From the NCBI RefSeq assembly GCF_003589595.1, contig NW_020653726.1:12805202-12869201 (forward strand): a stretch of 64,000 bases of DNA. Direction: 5' to 3'. The notes beneath the pieces are model-generated. The model made no database searches and had not been told where the DNA came from. It saw only the letters and a list, made by a program, of their open reading frames with translations. Positions within the stretch are counted from its first letter, which is position 1; each line of letters begins with the position of its first letter. Origin of the DNA: Hyposmocoma kahamanoa (Eukaryota > Arthropoda > Insecta > Lepidoptera > Cosmopterigidae). Below, one piece after another: positions 41,507-53,140 of the stretch. Both the position numbers and the translations under genes were made by a program.

Positions 41507-42342
41507 TATAAAATAGACACTAACATCACATTCCACAGGGAAATAACGCGTTTCAACTTGTATTTTTATATAAATATTCACTAAAACAGAAAATTAATTT
41601 CGTTGTAACAAAATACGAAAATGTTGCAAAGTAACGGGTTTTTTCTCCCCATTTTGCTATTCTGTTTCAAAATAATTATATTACGTAATTTTTTGAGAAT
41701 AGACAATATCGCGACAGTTGCAAAATTTCTACAAATGTACACCGCCGCAACAACATTGTAGGGAATTTACGTTAGCTATTTTTACGAAATATATTTAGTA
41801 TTTGCCTTCATTAGTTTCATGTGAAAAATTAATATTCTTGTTCATCATACACTCATTTAAAAAAATTGTCTTGCCTAGACTTAAAAGTTCTTAACTAAAA
41901 TTATTTCAGGAAACTAACTCTGACTAAAAAGTCATCGTCAGTTCTCCAAAATCGTGTATAAATAACTTTCAGGTTCAGGTTCTTAATTGTTATCGTGTAC
42001 TTTTCATGTAAACCTACCCACAGATAATATATAGCACTTAAACTCGCTTGTAGGTTTTTGTTCATATATGAGTTAAATAAGAATTGGGTAGTATTTAATA
42101 AGGTAGGCAGTAAATCTGTAGACAGATTTGCTCGACATTGTCGATCGACAGTAACGATTGAGAATTATAGACGTTTTCGAGGAGTTTTAGAGTGCTTATT
42201 ACGAATGTAGCATTAATTTCTAAATCCAAGATGGTTGACAACAAATTTCAAAAATGTATTTTTGGTAAACTATAAGGAAATGGCATGTATATCTGAATAC
42301 AAGATGGGGGACAAGACTTCTAATTCTTCTTCTTCTAATTCT
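41507..42342. other. no gene seen
   Basis: AT-rich. GTCGATCGACAGTAACGATT near 42140 recurs near 42853 and 42905 on the right side of the 98 bp array, so the array is bracketed by a shared short repeat. Confidence 0.4.
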
Positions 42343-42780
42343 TTGCCATCTTAGATTTAGAAATATGTGCTATATTCGGAATGAGCAGCCCCAAATACCT
42401 CGAAAACGACACCCAACTTGCTATTATTTGAAAGTCATGTCCGCCATCTTGGATTTAGAAATAAGTGCTATATTCCTAATGAGCACCCCCAAATACCTCG
42501 AAAACGATCCCCAACTTGCCATTATATGAAAATCGTGCCAGCCATCTTGGATTTAGAAATGAGTGCCATATTCGTAATGAGCACCCCCAAATACCTCGAA
42601 AATGATACCCATATTGCATTTATTTCAAAAGTCGTGTCCGCCATCTTGGATTTAGAAATAAATGCCATATTCGTGATGAGCACCTCGAATACCTCGAAAA
42701 CGATTCCCATGTTGCATTTATTTGAAAAGACGTGTCCGCCATCTTGGATTTAGAAATGAGAAAAGTCGTGTCCGCGTTCG
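42343..42780. repeat. 98 bp tandem array, over four units
   Basis: Units begin CCGCCATCTTGGATTTAGAA at 42441, 42539, 42638 and 42736, with a divergent unit from 42343. Each contains CCAAATACCTCGAAAACGAT. Long frames across it on both strands follow from the 98-base period and are not genes. Confidence 0.9.
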
Positions 42781-43541
42781 TGTATTCAGATATAAATGCC
42801 ATTTCCATAAGGATTACCAAAAATAAATTTTTGAAAATTCCTGTCACTTGACGTTGTCGATCAACAGTAACGATCGACAAAATCGAGCATATCTGTAGGC
42901 ACCTGATCGACAGTAACGATCGACAAAATCGAGCAAATCTGTAGGCACCTCTAACTAAACGATGAGTTAAGCAAGATACAATTTCCCCACTTTTGAGGGA
43001 AATGTTATTCCATGGCATCATTATTTGTATATTTGTGTGCGTGCCGACGAGCGTAAATACAAGTTGCTTACGCCTACATGAATTTGATTTTTGCCTCACT
43101 TGTGACAGTTCGTTTTTTATGAAACTATCATTCTATGCGTTATTATTCTATAATATACAGTCCTGGGAGGTAGTTATGCACCAGGACCGTCCCCACCATA
43201 TAAGTATGGATATAAAGTAGTCACAATAACCCAGGTACATCTCAATGTACTTACAGGCAGCTTACGCTACAACCTAGAGTGCAAACATCCTGTAGTGCAT
43301 AGACCCGAAGTAGATAAGTTTCAGAGTAAAATGCATTGATGAGAGACATTAAACGACGGACATCCAACTCTGCCAGTTGTCTAGTTAAGTTTACCTAAAT
43401 GTTGTTTATCTTTAGTTTTTAAAAAACCTTCTGGCGCTCCAGGGAAAAAGACTAGTTTGTTAGTATTTTTAAAAATAATCCTGTATAAATCTATAGTTAT
43501 CTACCTACTTTTTCGTTAAAAATAGCTGCCGAAAGAGACCT

Positions 43542-43940
43542 GCTCTGATTCAACTGAAAATGGGCACGTGGAGGCATCTAGAAGCGCCGGTTAATAATTT
43601 GTGGTCAAAATTGGTTGTTCGCCATTTTCAAATGTGGCCGCCATACAAGCGTTTGTTGGCGGCATGTAAAAATTTGCTCTAATTCTACTGAAAATCAGTA
43701 TATGGGAGTCTCTACGGGTGTTTAATAATAATTTACGGTCAAAATTTATTTTTCGCCATTTTTCAATGTGGCTGCCATACAAACTTTTTGGCGGTTGATT
43801 AAAGCTTGCTCTAATTCGACTGAAAATGTATATGTGGGGTTCGGTACGGTATGTGGGGTTCTCTGCGGGTGTTTAATGATAATTTGTGGTCAAAATTTTC
43901 TTTTTGCCATTTTTCAACATGGCCGCCATTAAAGAGCTAT
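43542..43940. repeat. about 133 bp tandem array, three units
   Basis: Starts GCTCTGATTCAACTGAAAA, GCTCTAATTCTACTGAAAA and GCTCTAATTCGACTGAAAA at 43542, 43676 and 43808. Each has GGTCAAAATT, CGCCATTTTTCAA and GGCCGCCAT. Different sequence from the 98 bp array but sharing the GCCGCCAT word. Confidence 0.85.
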
Positions 43941-44224
43941 GGTAATTTTTTTAAAACAAAATCATAATTGTCGAAGCCATAGGCCGAGGTCCAGCGGAGG
44001 GCGAAACCCGAAGCAGAAGAAGAAGGTAGTATACGGAGGCTCTATTATGAGTACAAGATCTCGCAATTGTTCAAAATGTAAGGCATACTTGCCGATGTAG
44101 TGGAAATTAGATACTTTCAACGTTGTTGTATCTCGACCGTTTCTCTGTTCGATTCTTTTTTCTTGAAAGCTATGCCAAAGAGAAGTATTTAAGGGAAGAG
44201 AACCAGACAATCACACCAAATTTC

Positions 44225-44420
44225 TGGTCTCAAATTAGGGAATTTCCTTTATTATGAGTACCAGAGCAACGACAACTCTGAGGGCATACCCAGACCAGAA
44301 CCAACTTAGAAACGTTCGTTTCCTAAATTGGCCCAAATCGGGAATGGAACCCGGAATCTCCTCATCATGCGCCCATAGTACTAACCGCTGTGCCACCGAA
44401 GAGTGCCACCGACCACGCGC
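44225..44420 (-). mobile_element. tRNA-derived SINE, family C (minus)
   Basis: On the minus strand GGTGGCACAGCGGTTAGTAC (A box region), GATTCCGGGTTCCATTCCCG (B box), then TCTGGTCTGGGTATGCCC and TTTGAGACCAG. Confidence 0.8.
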
Positions 44421-44742
44421 CACAGGCCGAGCTCGACCCCACCGCAAGTCCCCACCTAGGTGTTCGTATGTATGACTATTACTCGAGAATGTGAGTTGTG
44501 AGCCGAGTAAAACCCTACCTCTTACTCAACTACAACAAAAATATCAGATACAGCAGTAAGTAGCTAAGGAATGAAACGATATGTAAAGCTGCTGGGAAAT
44601 GGACTACATGGTAACCTATCACAAACTCGAATTTATTTTGTCCGCTTTATTTCATTAGTGCGATGACAGTTTTGGTATAAGTTTGCAACACAGAAATGCG
44701 GCCAGCGAGTGCCAGAGCCGAATTTGTTTTCACTACCTAGAC

Positions 44743-44923
44743 CCTTAGTTCTCAAAGTGGTCCAGGTAGATCCCCGGGGGTCCACGGGAGACTCGGCGGG
44801 GGTCTACGTTGGCGCGACAAGAAATAATTCGGGAAATATGGTACAAATGTAGCTGCAGTGGGTCCACCAGAACCAGCTAAATTTTGAGAGAGGTCTATGA
44901 GAAAAAAAGTCTGGGAACCTCTG
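44743..44923. mobile_element. hAT-type MITE with 8 bp target duplication
   Basis: Flanked by perfect ACCTAGAC at 44735-44742 and 44924-44931. Left end CCTTAGTTCTCAAAGTGGTC and right end CTGGGAACCTCTG (complement CAGAGGTTCCCAG) form the weak CAG.G.TTCTCA-type inverted ends common in hAT elements. 181 bp, no transposase. Confidence 0.85.
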
Positions 44924-45339
44924 ACCTAGACGGTACGACCACCTCCTGTAGGTTTAGGTTAGGTTAGTATATGCAAAAGCACCACGATCCGAACGAGCGG
45001 AGCGCGCGGACTACAACTCAATCAAATTAACTTGCATCTCGTTTACCACATTTTCTAAAGATGCGAGGTGCTTTAGTTTGACGAGTTATATTGTGCGACA
45101 CGTTCTAATACTTTTAATATCTGTATTAAGAAATAATATAACAAAATGTATCACGGATATAGTTTTTTTACAATATAAAAATATTCAATTAGATACATTG
45201 GTCAAACGGTTTGTTGGGGAAACAAAAATCGGGAAAAGAATAACTTGTCAATTTGTCAAAATACTCGTAGTGAAACATTAAATGGTGTAATGAAAAAAAC
45301 TGTAACGTGTTTTCGGACACATGAAACGAAATCTAGGAA

Positions 45340-46455
45340 AGCCCTTTACAGGTTCCACGGTCACGTTTGACTGAGGTGGTACAGTCTTCAACCAGTTATG
45401 TCTAATATTAACGCAAACCACCCTATTTTTTCCACTATAGTTACAATAGTTATTAATTAAGTACCTTATTTTTAATTTTACAAAGAAAACATTCTAATTT
45501 ACGCTACATTATGTTTTACAAATTATTTTATTGAATGAATTTTATTACGTTCAGTTTATTATTAATTAATAATAGAAATTAGAATAAACTCAAACATATT
45601 AATTAGTACTGCAGTCTTATGTCTGTTTGGGATTTTTCATCAGAGGAAATACGGGATCCCAAACTGGTGGTACGGAGAAACCATCTTCCCTGTTGAAATT
45701 AGGATGTTTTTTAATTTCAATGGCCTCTCGCAGCATCCTGGATAGATAACGGACTTCTTTTGCAAGGACCTGGGGTTTGTCAAACTTCATTGAATGTCTA
45801 GATTTATCCATGACATGCTCGCAGACTGCAGACTTGTTTACGCGACGGTGTTTGACATCAGCTATATGTTCTTTGACGCGCGGGTACAAATACTTCGCTT
45901 CGTTTATCCAATATAAGAGAGACCGCACTCACAGTCAAGCTTGTAAACTCCTGCACCCTGTGAGGGGATGTTACATTTCGCGGGTCTCAGGAACTGAGAA
46001 ATCTTTCTCAGGGGCTTGAAATAGGTCTTGATAGATGCACGCCTGAGGACTCGTCCGATCTTGTCTGTAACACTTATCACGTCCTTACGTGATAGGTGTT
46101 ACAGACAAGCGAAGTTTACCTTGTAAAATGGCAGGTCTTCGCTCAACTGTTGGTGGTTTTACACGGGGCCTGCGGCATTGGCGTGGACTCTTCAACTCAT
46201 TCGCATGTAGGACTTGCTTTATAGGGCAAAGTTCCCCTGCCAGATGATTACTGTCGCAGACACCATGTACCGCCAATTGGAATGTTTTCTTTATAAAATT
46301 AAAAATAAGGTATTTAATTAATAACTATTATAACTATAGTGGAAAAAATGTGGTAGTTTGCATTAATATTAGACATTTGAATTAATATTAGACGGTTGAA
46401 GACTGTGCCACCTCAGTCAACCGTGACCATGGGACCTGTAAAGGGTCCGAAACGT
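45340..46455 (-). mobile_element. Penelope-like element remnant with inverted end repeats
   Basis: The minus-strand coding piece reads SVTDKIGRVLRR, KTYFKPLRKISQFLR, then GVYKLDCECGLSYIG, the GIY-YIG endonuclease signature of Penelope-like elements, and RVKEHIADVKHRRVNKSAVC. One stop follows SYIG and a frame change precedes RVKEH, so it is dead. Reverse transcriptase is missing. The remnant is enclosed by about 140 bp inverted repeats, 45345-45483 and 46310-46452 (CCTTTACAGGTTCCACGGTC; TTATTAATTAAGTACCTTAT). A 22-base-arm palindrome interrupts the coding piece at 46061-46109. Confidence 0.85.
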
Positions 46456-46629
46456 CGGTTTCGTTTGAAAAAACAAATAAACGCGATTTAAATCCGGAAA
46501 AGTAGTTTCATTTCCTATGTATAACAATCGCGAAAACCTAAGAACTCGATATGAAACAAAATCTATTCAATAAAAATTTAAAGGTTTTCGGAGAAACAAA
46601 ATTCTGTAAATCATGTTTCTAGCTTATGA

Positions 46630-47155
46630 TATGTAACCGAACTGCATTTAATGCGTGCAGTCATGACTTCAACTACATGGACTCGAGTTTTCAACGGCAA
46701 TCGATCGCAGTCGATGTAACTGATGGTCCGAGAATCAAAAACAGCAATTGACATACTTAGGAGGATATATGATTTGTTTTTGTGTGAAACAATTTGATTT
46801 TTTTCAATAACGGCAAAAGGTAACTATTACTTGAGAATTTAGACAATATAATGGTAAAACAAAAACACGATTGATTAAACTTATCTCGACGGATTTATAT
46901 TATACCACAGAGTAAGGACGTCACAAACTCGACAAATTAACATAGATGAGATCGATAGTGGTATGTTTACTTACTCCCTTAATAAAAGCGAAATCAGCAT
47001 TTGGTAGTATAGTATACAAGTAACATCTGTGCTTCCGTTTCGATTTTAACAAATACCCACACTGAGCTCCTGAGCTAGACGCCCGGCGATAACTGCTTGC
47101 AATCAGTGTCGATTGATACAGTCGATTTCGACTGCATGCAGTTGTACATTCTGGT
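46630..47155. repeat. fragments of the ACTGCATGCAGT palindrome family
   Basis: TGCGTGCAGTCATGACTTC with CAGTCGATG near 46650-46720, and CAGTCGATTTCGACTGCATG near 47120-47145, resemble the cluster at 58855-59135. Otherwise no gene in 46460-47580. Confidence 0.45.
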
Positions 47156-47209
47156 AGCAGCTTATGTACTACACATATATGCATGTGCATACATGGTCAG
47201 TCATATTTT

Positions 47210-47243
47210 GATTTGTGTAGGTACATACATACCTACACAAATC
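47210..47243. repeat. perfect hairpin, 14-base arms
   Basis: GATTTGTGTAGGTA, loop CATACA, TACCTACACAAATC. Confidence 0.75.
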
Positions 47244-47579
47244 AAACGCACACGTCACGCACAAATTCCATGAACGAAATTTTTGACGATCTCATAGGCT
47301 AGAGGATAGCACTGTTTTGTATTCCCGGTATGGGTTCAAATTTGAGTGTTGTGTGTGTTTTGGATAGTGCCCCGAATTTAATTTTGTAGATCTGATATAG
47401 ATACCTACCCATAGTACAGAGAATGCCCAAGTTTGAGCTCAAGTACCTAACTGTTATAGTTGTTTAGCACCTTATTATTATTATCTCTTTTAGACTCTCG
47501 CCTCTCCCAAAGTCTAAAAGACAAAGTTTGAATTTTTAAATGGGATATGCGGTATTCCCTCTAATTGGCACAGTTGGCC

Positions 47580-47884
47580 CGCATCAGGGACTCAGGTTCA
47601 AGAACCGGCGTACAATACGTGTCGTTTCAAGCAGGACTGCCTTCTGCATTTGTGCTGGAAGCAACACGCCACAGAAATCCAACCACCTGTAGCTGCTAGC
47701 GAGGCTAATTGGAATTAACCTGTTTGCGGACAAAACAATTGGGATTATATCAGTGCAGGCCACATCCCACATGTCGGTGGTCTCCTGCGCTAGATCGAGA
47801 TACATTCAACGTTTTTTGGTTTCGGCTTTCACGAGACACTCGTCATGCGGGATGGTAACGTCCACAAGAAATACCCGCATTATT
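47580..47884 (-). pseudogene. LINE reverse transcriptase C-terminal remnant
   Basis: Minus strand: VDVTIPHDECLVKAETKKR, one in-frame TGA, then DIIPIVLSANRLIPISLASS and QMQKAVLLETTRIVRRFLNL. The order VDV.IP..., then IPI..SA.G.IP.SL, then QK.VLL.T.RI.R.FL is the standard tail of many non-LTR polyproteins. Confidence 0.8.
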
Positions 47885-48240
47885 TATTATTCTTATTATT
47901 ATGGACGACAAAACACAGTTTGTTGAAATTTATACTATTTTTCAAGTAAAGTTACTCTAGTAGCCCTAATACAAAAAAAATAAATACGCAAGTATTTACC
48001 TAATTGCGGCTAAACTACAGAAAACTGACATCTTCCAAATACACATTCATTATTTTGGTCCTAGAACTATTGTTATTAGCAAATAATTTTGGTAGGTCGT
48101 GCTTGCCTTTAATGAAAAATGCCGATGTCAGAGCCACAACCGCAACCCTGCGGCATGAAGTGCCTTTATAAAGAATGGATTTGAGCCACTGGCCCCATTA
48201 ACCCCTAGTTTATTTTGCTCACTGCTGCACTGTATCCGAA

Positions 48241-51200
48241 ATGTGGAGACTACTATATGTAAGTACGTTTTTACTTCTTCTAACCTCGCAACCTTAAACT
48301 TTTATGTCCATTTTAATATGAGCGCAATATGATATGTTGATAGAATAACTTTTCGATACTTTTGTTATTTAGAACTGCCTTATTTTTGTAAATTTTATAA
48401 TGTTTGTTTTTATTGAGATTTGAAATAAAGGCACACAAAAGTCAATTTCATAAAAAAATAGTTATTACTTTGCATGCTCCTTCGGTCTATCTACTCAAAG
48501 TTTAATTGTAGAGTTTAGCCAAAAACGATTTTATTTAATAATTATAAAAATAAAAAGGATATGAACTAAAACGTTTATAAATTGGTTGATTTTTACTGGT
48601 CTTTATAGTTTCATATTTACGCTTTTTCTTCTTCTTTCCGAAGTTTAAACATGTTGAACCACTATGAGGAGTACGCAAATACACCATTTTAGGACCAGAT
48701 AAAACAGAACGTAAAGGTCGTACAAGGAGGTCCGGGACATATTTCGCAGCACTTTTGCGGAAGCTGTAACGACAAACACAAAATACTTACAAACACACCT
48801 AAAATCAATGTAGATATGTTCGTTGCAACATTTCCAATCTGTCTAAGATTTTTTCGTATCTAATATAGATACTTACAATTTACTCCCTGTAGTTGTACAT
48901 CGTTTGATTCTTAAGATGGTCCTTAAGATACATCATTGGGTTCTAATGTGACTTTACTTGAACTTGCAATACGTGTACTTTATAGTTACAGGCACCGATA
49001 TTGTGGATATCACTATGCACGCTGGACAGCATTACCGCGGCTCAAGAATACCTACCACCCAAAGCTGGCGCAAAAAAACCTGTACCAGAACCTAATGTAA
49101 TGTATCCTCAATGAACTAATACTAAATAAAGACGAGTTTGCTCTTGTCTGGAGTTTCTGAATCAGGATTAAAGTAATACGCTCCTCGAAGTATATTTTTC
49201 TTATTTTATTATTTCGTAATATTATATTGCCGATGGTCTGTGGTCTTTTGTTTGACAAAAACATACATTTAATGATATGTACATATAGGTATTTTATGTA
49301 TAAATACTATTATACCGTGTTTTTCTTTAACTATTCACGACCTCGATGGTTTACATCGTAGGCGCTGCATGCCGAGGTCCGAGGAAATGTCCCAGAATGA
49401 ATACCGTAACTATAGTACTCATAATATCAGGGTATTTCCTAGTTTGAGACCAGGAAGGCAATTGATGTGGTTGTCTGGCACATATACCTTGAGATAGCAT
49501 GTTACGTTTGTTAAATGGAACGTTAGGAATTTTTCAGCTTTGAAAAATATTTATTAAGTTACTTCATTTAAAATCTGTGACTACGTTTCACCAGTTACCA
49601 GCAAACTACGACTTCTCTTACAATGTAGAGGACAACGCAGTGAGCTTGGACTTCGGGCACAATGAAAAAAGAAAAGATGATCGCGTGCAAGGCTCGTACC
49701 ACGTGCTTCTACCCGATGGACGTATGCAGCTTGTTGAATACGAAGCTGGCCCTGATGGATACAAGCCCCAGGTTAAATGATACTTTATTATTCAATGTAC
49801 AGTCGATGCCCTAAGATATCTGACCCCTAGCCGTCCTTTTGGTTCTGAGAGCGTTCTTACGCATTCAACAAAAATATGGTTGAAATTTGTATTACCTATG
49901 CATTTCAGTTAGTATACATTAAAAATCAAATTGGCAAAGTTTCGTAAAATATTATTCCCTATGAACGCAATAAGGAAATCATAACAAAATTAATTTTACG
50001 GCTCACAGGTTCAAGGTTCAGTTTGATTAACTTTTTCTTCACATTTATCTACTCAGAACCATATCAGCAGGTCAGAGGCCTGAGTGTAAATTTGTAATTA
50101 TTCATACTTAACTACCACGTTTGCGTTAACATTTTTATTTAAATCTTAATGATATGCTTATAAGATTTAAATTAAGATATTACGCAAACGCGATGGTTAG
50201 GTTTACATAATTGAAAACTTACACTAAGGTCCCAGCATCTTAGGGCACCGACTAAAAGTGCAGGGTGCATTTTTTTCAGATTAAAGCGGGTTCGATTCCC
50301 GCGTGTTGCTAGAAATTTTCGAAAATCTATGAATGCAGTTTTATTTCTTTTAAAAATAAAGGAATGTTTCCTTTAAGTAAAAATTTCTATCTCCAGTATT
50401 TAGAGTACTTTCCCTCCAGGTGGCATTACAAATTTCCACCCTGTATAAAGTTTTACGAAAATTGGCAACCCTATAAATGTTATTTTACCTCGTCTTAAAA
50501 AAAGACGGACTATAAGGCAGTATAGGCCACTAGACTTGTGCCTGATCGGTCCTTAGAGGGAGCGATCCTAGTTAGTCAATCGGTCAACTGAACTAGGTCG
50601 TTCTTCTAGTTCGTTTAGTTCATCTAGTTCCTTAGTTAGTTAGTTCGCCTGTGTCCGTCAGGATGGCTGGACCAAACGAGATATACAAATCAAACTGTGC
50701 GCATTATTTACTATACCTATATTCTACTATTTGGTACCTATATTGCCATATTTTCTACCTTTGTGCTAACGGAAATATTAAAGAAATAAAGTGGTCAGCC
50801 ATTCTGACGTCAGGATGACTGGACCACTTTAAGTTTTTCATGGTTCTAGCAGTATCTAATTTACTTTTTTTAAAGGTTTAAAGACTAGGTTTAAAGACTG
50901 TCATTCTAATTAAATGTCCTTTTTTTACAAAATAAGAATTTTAGTTAGAATGGTGTGTTTAAAATTCAATATTTAGGTACAATTGTTACATATACTTGTA
51001 CACGTAGGTTGATATTATACATACAGATACCTACCAAAAATATTAGTTTTTTGGAAGCTTGTATACGTACATAATGTAGATACGTATTAGATAGAGACTT
51101 AGAACGAGCTGGCAACGTTCGATCGTGCATCCCACTCGAAATTGTAATAGGGGTTAAAGTATGAAATTGCCGATTTGTACTGAAAATCTAAATTGTTTAT

Positions 51201-52934
51201 TTTTTAAATTTTTAACAAATTTATTTAATCAAAATAGTTGCCATTATTATCTATACATTGCTGCCATCTAATGGGAAGGTTATTAATGCCTTTGCGATAG
51301 AACTCCGACGATCTAGACTGCACAAACTGTGTGAAAGCATTTTGTACTGCCTCCTGGGAAGAAAACTTCTTGTCACGTAGATAATTGTCCAAATCACGAA
51401 AAAAATGGTAGTCCGTTGGAGCAAGGTCTGGTGAATACGGAGGATGACGAATGGTTTCTAACTGCAGTTCCTGAAGGGTCAAAATGGTTTCTCGTGCTGT
51501 GTGAGGTCTCGCGTTGTCGTGGAGCAATAATGGTGAAGATCGATTCATGAGTCGGGGCTGTTTTACTGCTAGTTTTGTCAACATGGTTCGGAGTTCGGCA
51601 CAATAGACATCTGCCGTTATTGCTTGACCAGATCGGAGAAAACTATAGTGAATAACACTGAGACCACCAAACAGTTACCATTACCTTTTTATTGGTAAGT
51701 TTTGCTTTAGGACACTGTTGTGGCATTTGACCTGGGTGCAGCCATTGCATTTTTCTTTTCCGGTTATCATAAAGAATCCACTTTTCATCACATGTTACAA
51801 TTCGATCCAATATTCCTTCATTTCTGTATCGGTTCAACAAGGCAACACAAGTTTCAACACGCGTTTCTTTCTGCAGATCAGTCAAATCATGAGACACCCA
51901 TTTTTCGTATTTTTTTATTTTATTGATTTGACGCAAGTGAGTCAATATTGTGGGTAAGGTAACGTTAAACCATGCCGCTAATTCCTGGGTAGTTTGACTA
52001 GGATCGGCTTCCACTATCTCTCTTAATTCATCGTTATTCACCTGTGTGGGCGGTCTTCCTCGTGACTCGTTCTTTAAGTCGAAATTTCCATCACGAAAGC
52101 GTTTAAACCAAAATCGCACGGTGCGTTCATTAGTAGACCCCTCTCCAAACGCAGCATTGATATTGCGGGCTGTTTCTGCCGCGTTAGTTCCGCGTCGGAA
52201 CTCGTATTCAAAAATCACTCGAATTTTCGCAGTATCCATCTTTCTTGTCTAAATTGAATAACAAAAACAATTGAAAGTCGATATTCAAATGTTTCAAATT
52301 TAAAAAAAAAATCACAGAAACCATTTGAAAAAGTTTCATTCGAAAACCTCAAACCATGAAGATTCTATGAAAATTCAAAGAACCTATTGCAATAAAACGG
52401 CAATTTCATACTTTAACCCCTAATACTAAAAGTAGTAAAAGATCGCTAGTTGTCCCGCTCGCACCGTTCCTACTAAATAAAAGACAGGTGAACTATCCAC
52501 GCAGACAGTTCCTAGCTCGTACTGAACTAAAAAAGAAAGATTAACTATTAAAACCGTCCAAGACAAACTAGTTCATGACGGTCAGTGTCGGATATATTCC
52601 TAATAGTTCGTAGTTCATGAACTATACAAGCCTATAGGCCACTATATAGACCACAAGATTTTAACACTAATTTCTTCGGTTCAAGGTGATGTACATGGGT
52701 ACAGCAACATATCCAGCGGCCAATGACAAATTTGACGGGTACCACTACAACGCAGCATCGAACCGCCAAAGCGTGCGACAGGCAGCCCCCCGGGGCACCC
52801 TGCGGCAGACCCCGACGCCACCACCGCCTTCCATACCGCCATCGATTCCACACCACATCGTCAGTGGCAATAATACCACGCAGTTTAAACCTAGCGAGCC
52901 TACTCTAAAGAGGTCTGACATAAGTAGTAATTGA
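48241..52934 (+). CDS. cuticular protein with Rebers-Riddiford chitin-binding domain
   Basis: Four exons, all joined in phase 0: 48241-48258, 48992-49096, 49595-49771, 52686-52934; 182 residues. The first six codons (MWRLLY) in their own exon are typical of insect cuticle genes, where a short 5' exon splits the signal peptide; exon 2 completes it (ILWISLCTLDSITAA) and cleavage is likely before QEYLPP. Exon 3 is the R&R domain: YDFSYNVEDN, LDFGHNEKRKDDRVQGSYHV, LLPDGRMQLVEYEAGPDGYK. Exon 4 continues it (PQ|VMYMG) and gives a Pro/Ser/Asn-rich tail. The DFGH...QGSYHVLLPDGR pattern is the R&R-type Cpr group. Such proteins are secreted by epidermis and bind chitin. Intron 3 (2.9 kb) contains a mariner. 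If exon 4 is skipped, exon 3 reads three more codons and stops (VK*). Family certain; exon 4 junction probable. Confidence 0.88.
49370..49485 (+). mobile_element. SINE family C, 3' fragment
   Basis: ATACCGTAACTATAGTACTC ending with TATTTCCTAGTTTGAGACCA matches the 3' end of SINE C (GGAATTCCCCAGTTTGAGAC). Intron 2 of the cuticular gene. Confidence 0.55.
51150..52420 (-). mobile_element. mariner (cecropia/Hsmar1-like), transposase with one frameshift
   Basis: Complete 1,271 bp element: ends GGGGTTAAAGTATGAAATTG on both sides, TA at 51148-51149 and 52421-52422. The minus-strand transposase starts at 52239 (MDTAKIRVIFEYEFRRGTNA) and is open to 51643; it continues in another frame as SVIHYSFLRSGQAITADVYC down to 51225. 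Catalytic residues are kept: VTCDEKW, HDNARPH and PTDYHFF, with 34 residues between the last two (DD34D). The break falls just after VTVWWS; compared with relatives a few bases are missing there. It therefore looks recently dead and otherwise well preserved. It sits in intron 3 of the cuticular gene, antisense to it. Confidence 0.92.
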
Positions 52935-52950
52935 TCGCAGTGATATAGCA

Positions 52951-53010
52951 ATTTTATAACTAAAGTCTACGCTCCTGACCGCTCCTACGCTCAGACTTTA
53001 GTTATAAAAT
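52951..53010. repeat. perfect 18-bp-arm hairpin in the cuticular gene 3' UTR
   Basis: ATTTTATAACTAAAGTCT, a 24-base loop with two GCTCCT words, then AGACTTTAGTTATAAAAT. It begins 17 bases after the stop codon. Confidence 0.8.
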
Positions 53011-53134
53011 ATTTTAGTATAAGATAGATTCGTCGTCTTTGTATTAAACGTTTTGTCTTCATTACGTGAAGTATTGATATTCATTATTTACTGAGCAAAT
53101 AATTCATAAGGAACCTTAGAAAACTAACTGTATT

Positions 53135-53140
53135 AATAAA
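53135..53140 (+). terminator. possible polyadenylation signal of the cuticular gene
   Basis: AATAAA 200 bases after the stop. No nearer canonical signal is evident. Confidence 0.35.

Noticed and set aside
41060..41584. long open frames across 41.1-41.5 kb
   Set aside because: They consist of N.
42418..43099. 111- and 159-codon frames
   Set aside because: Explained by the 98 bp tandem array; no motif.
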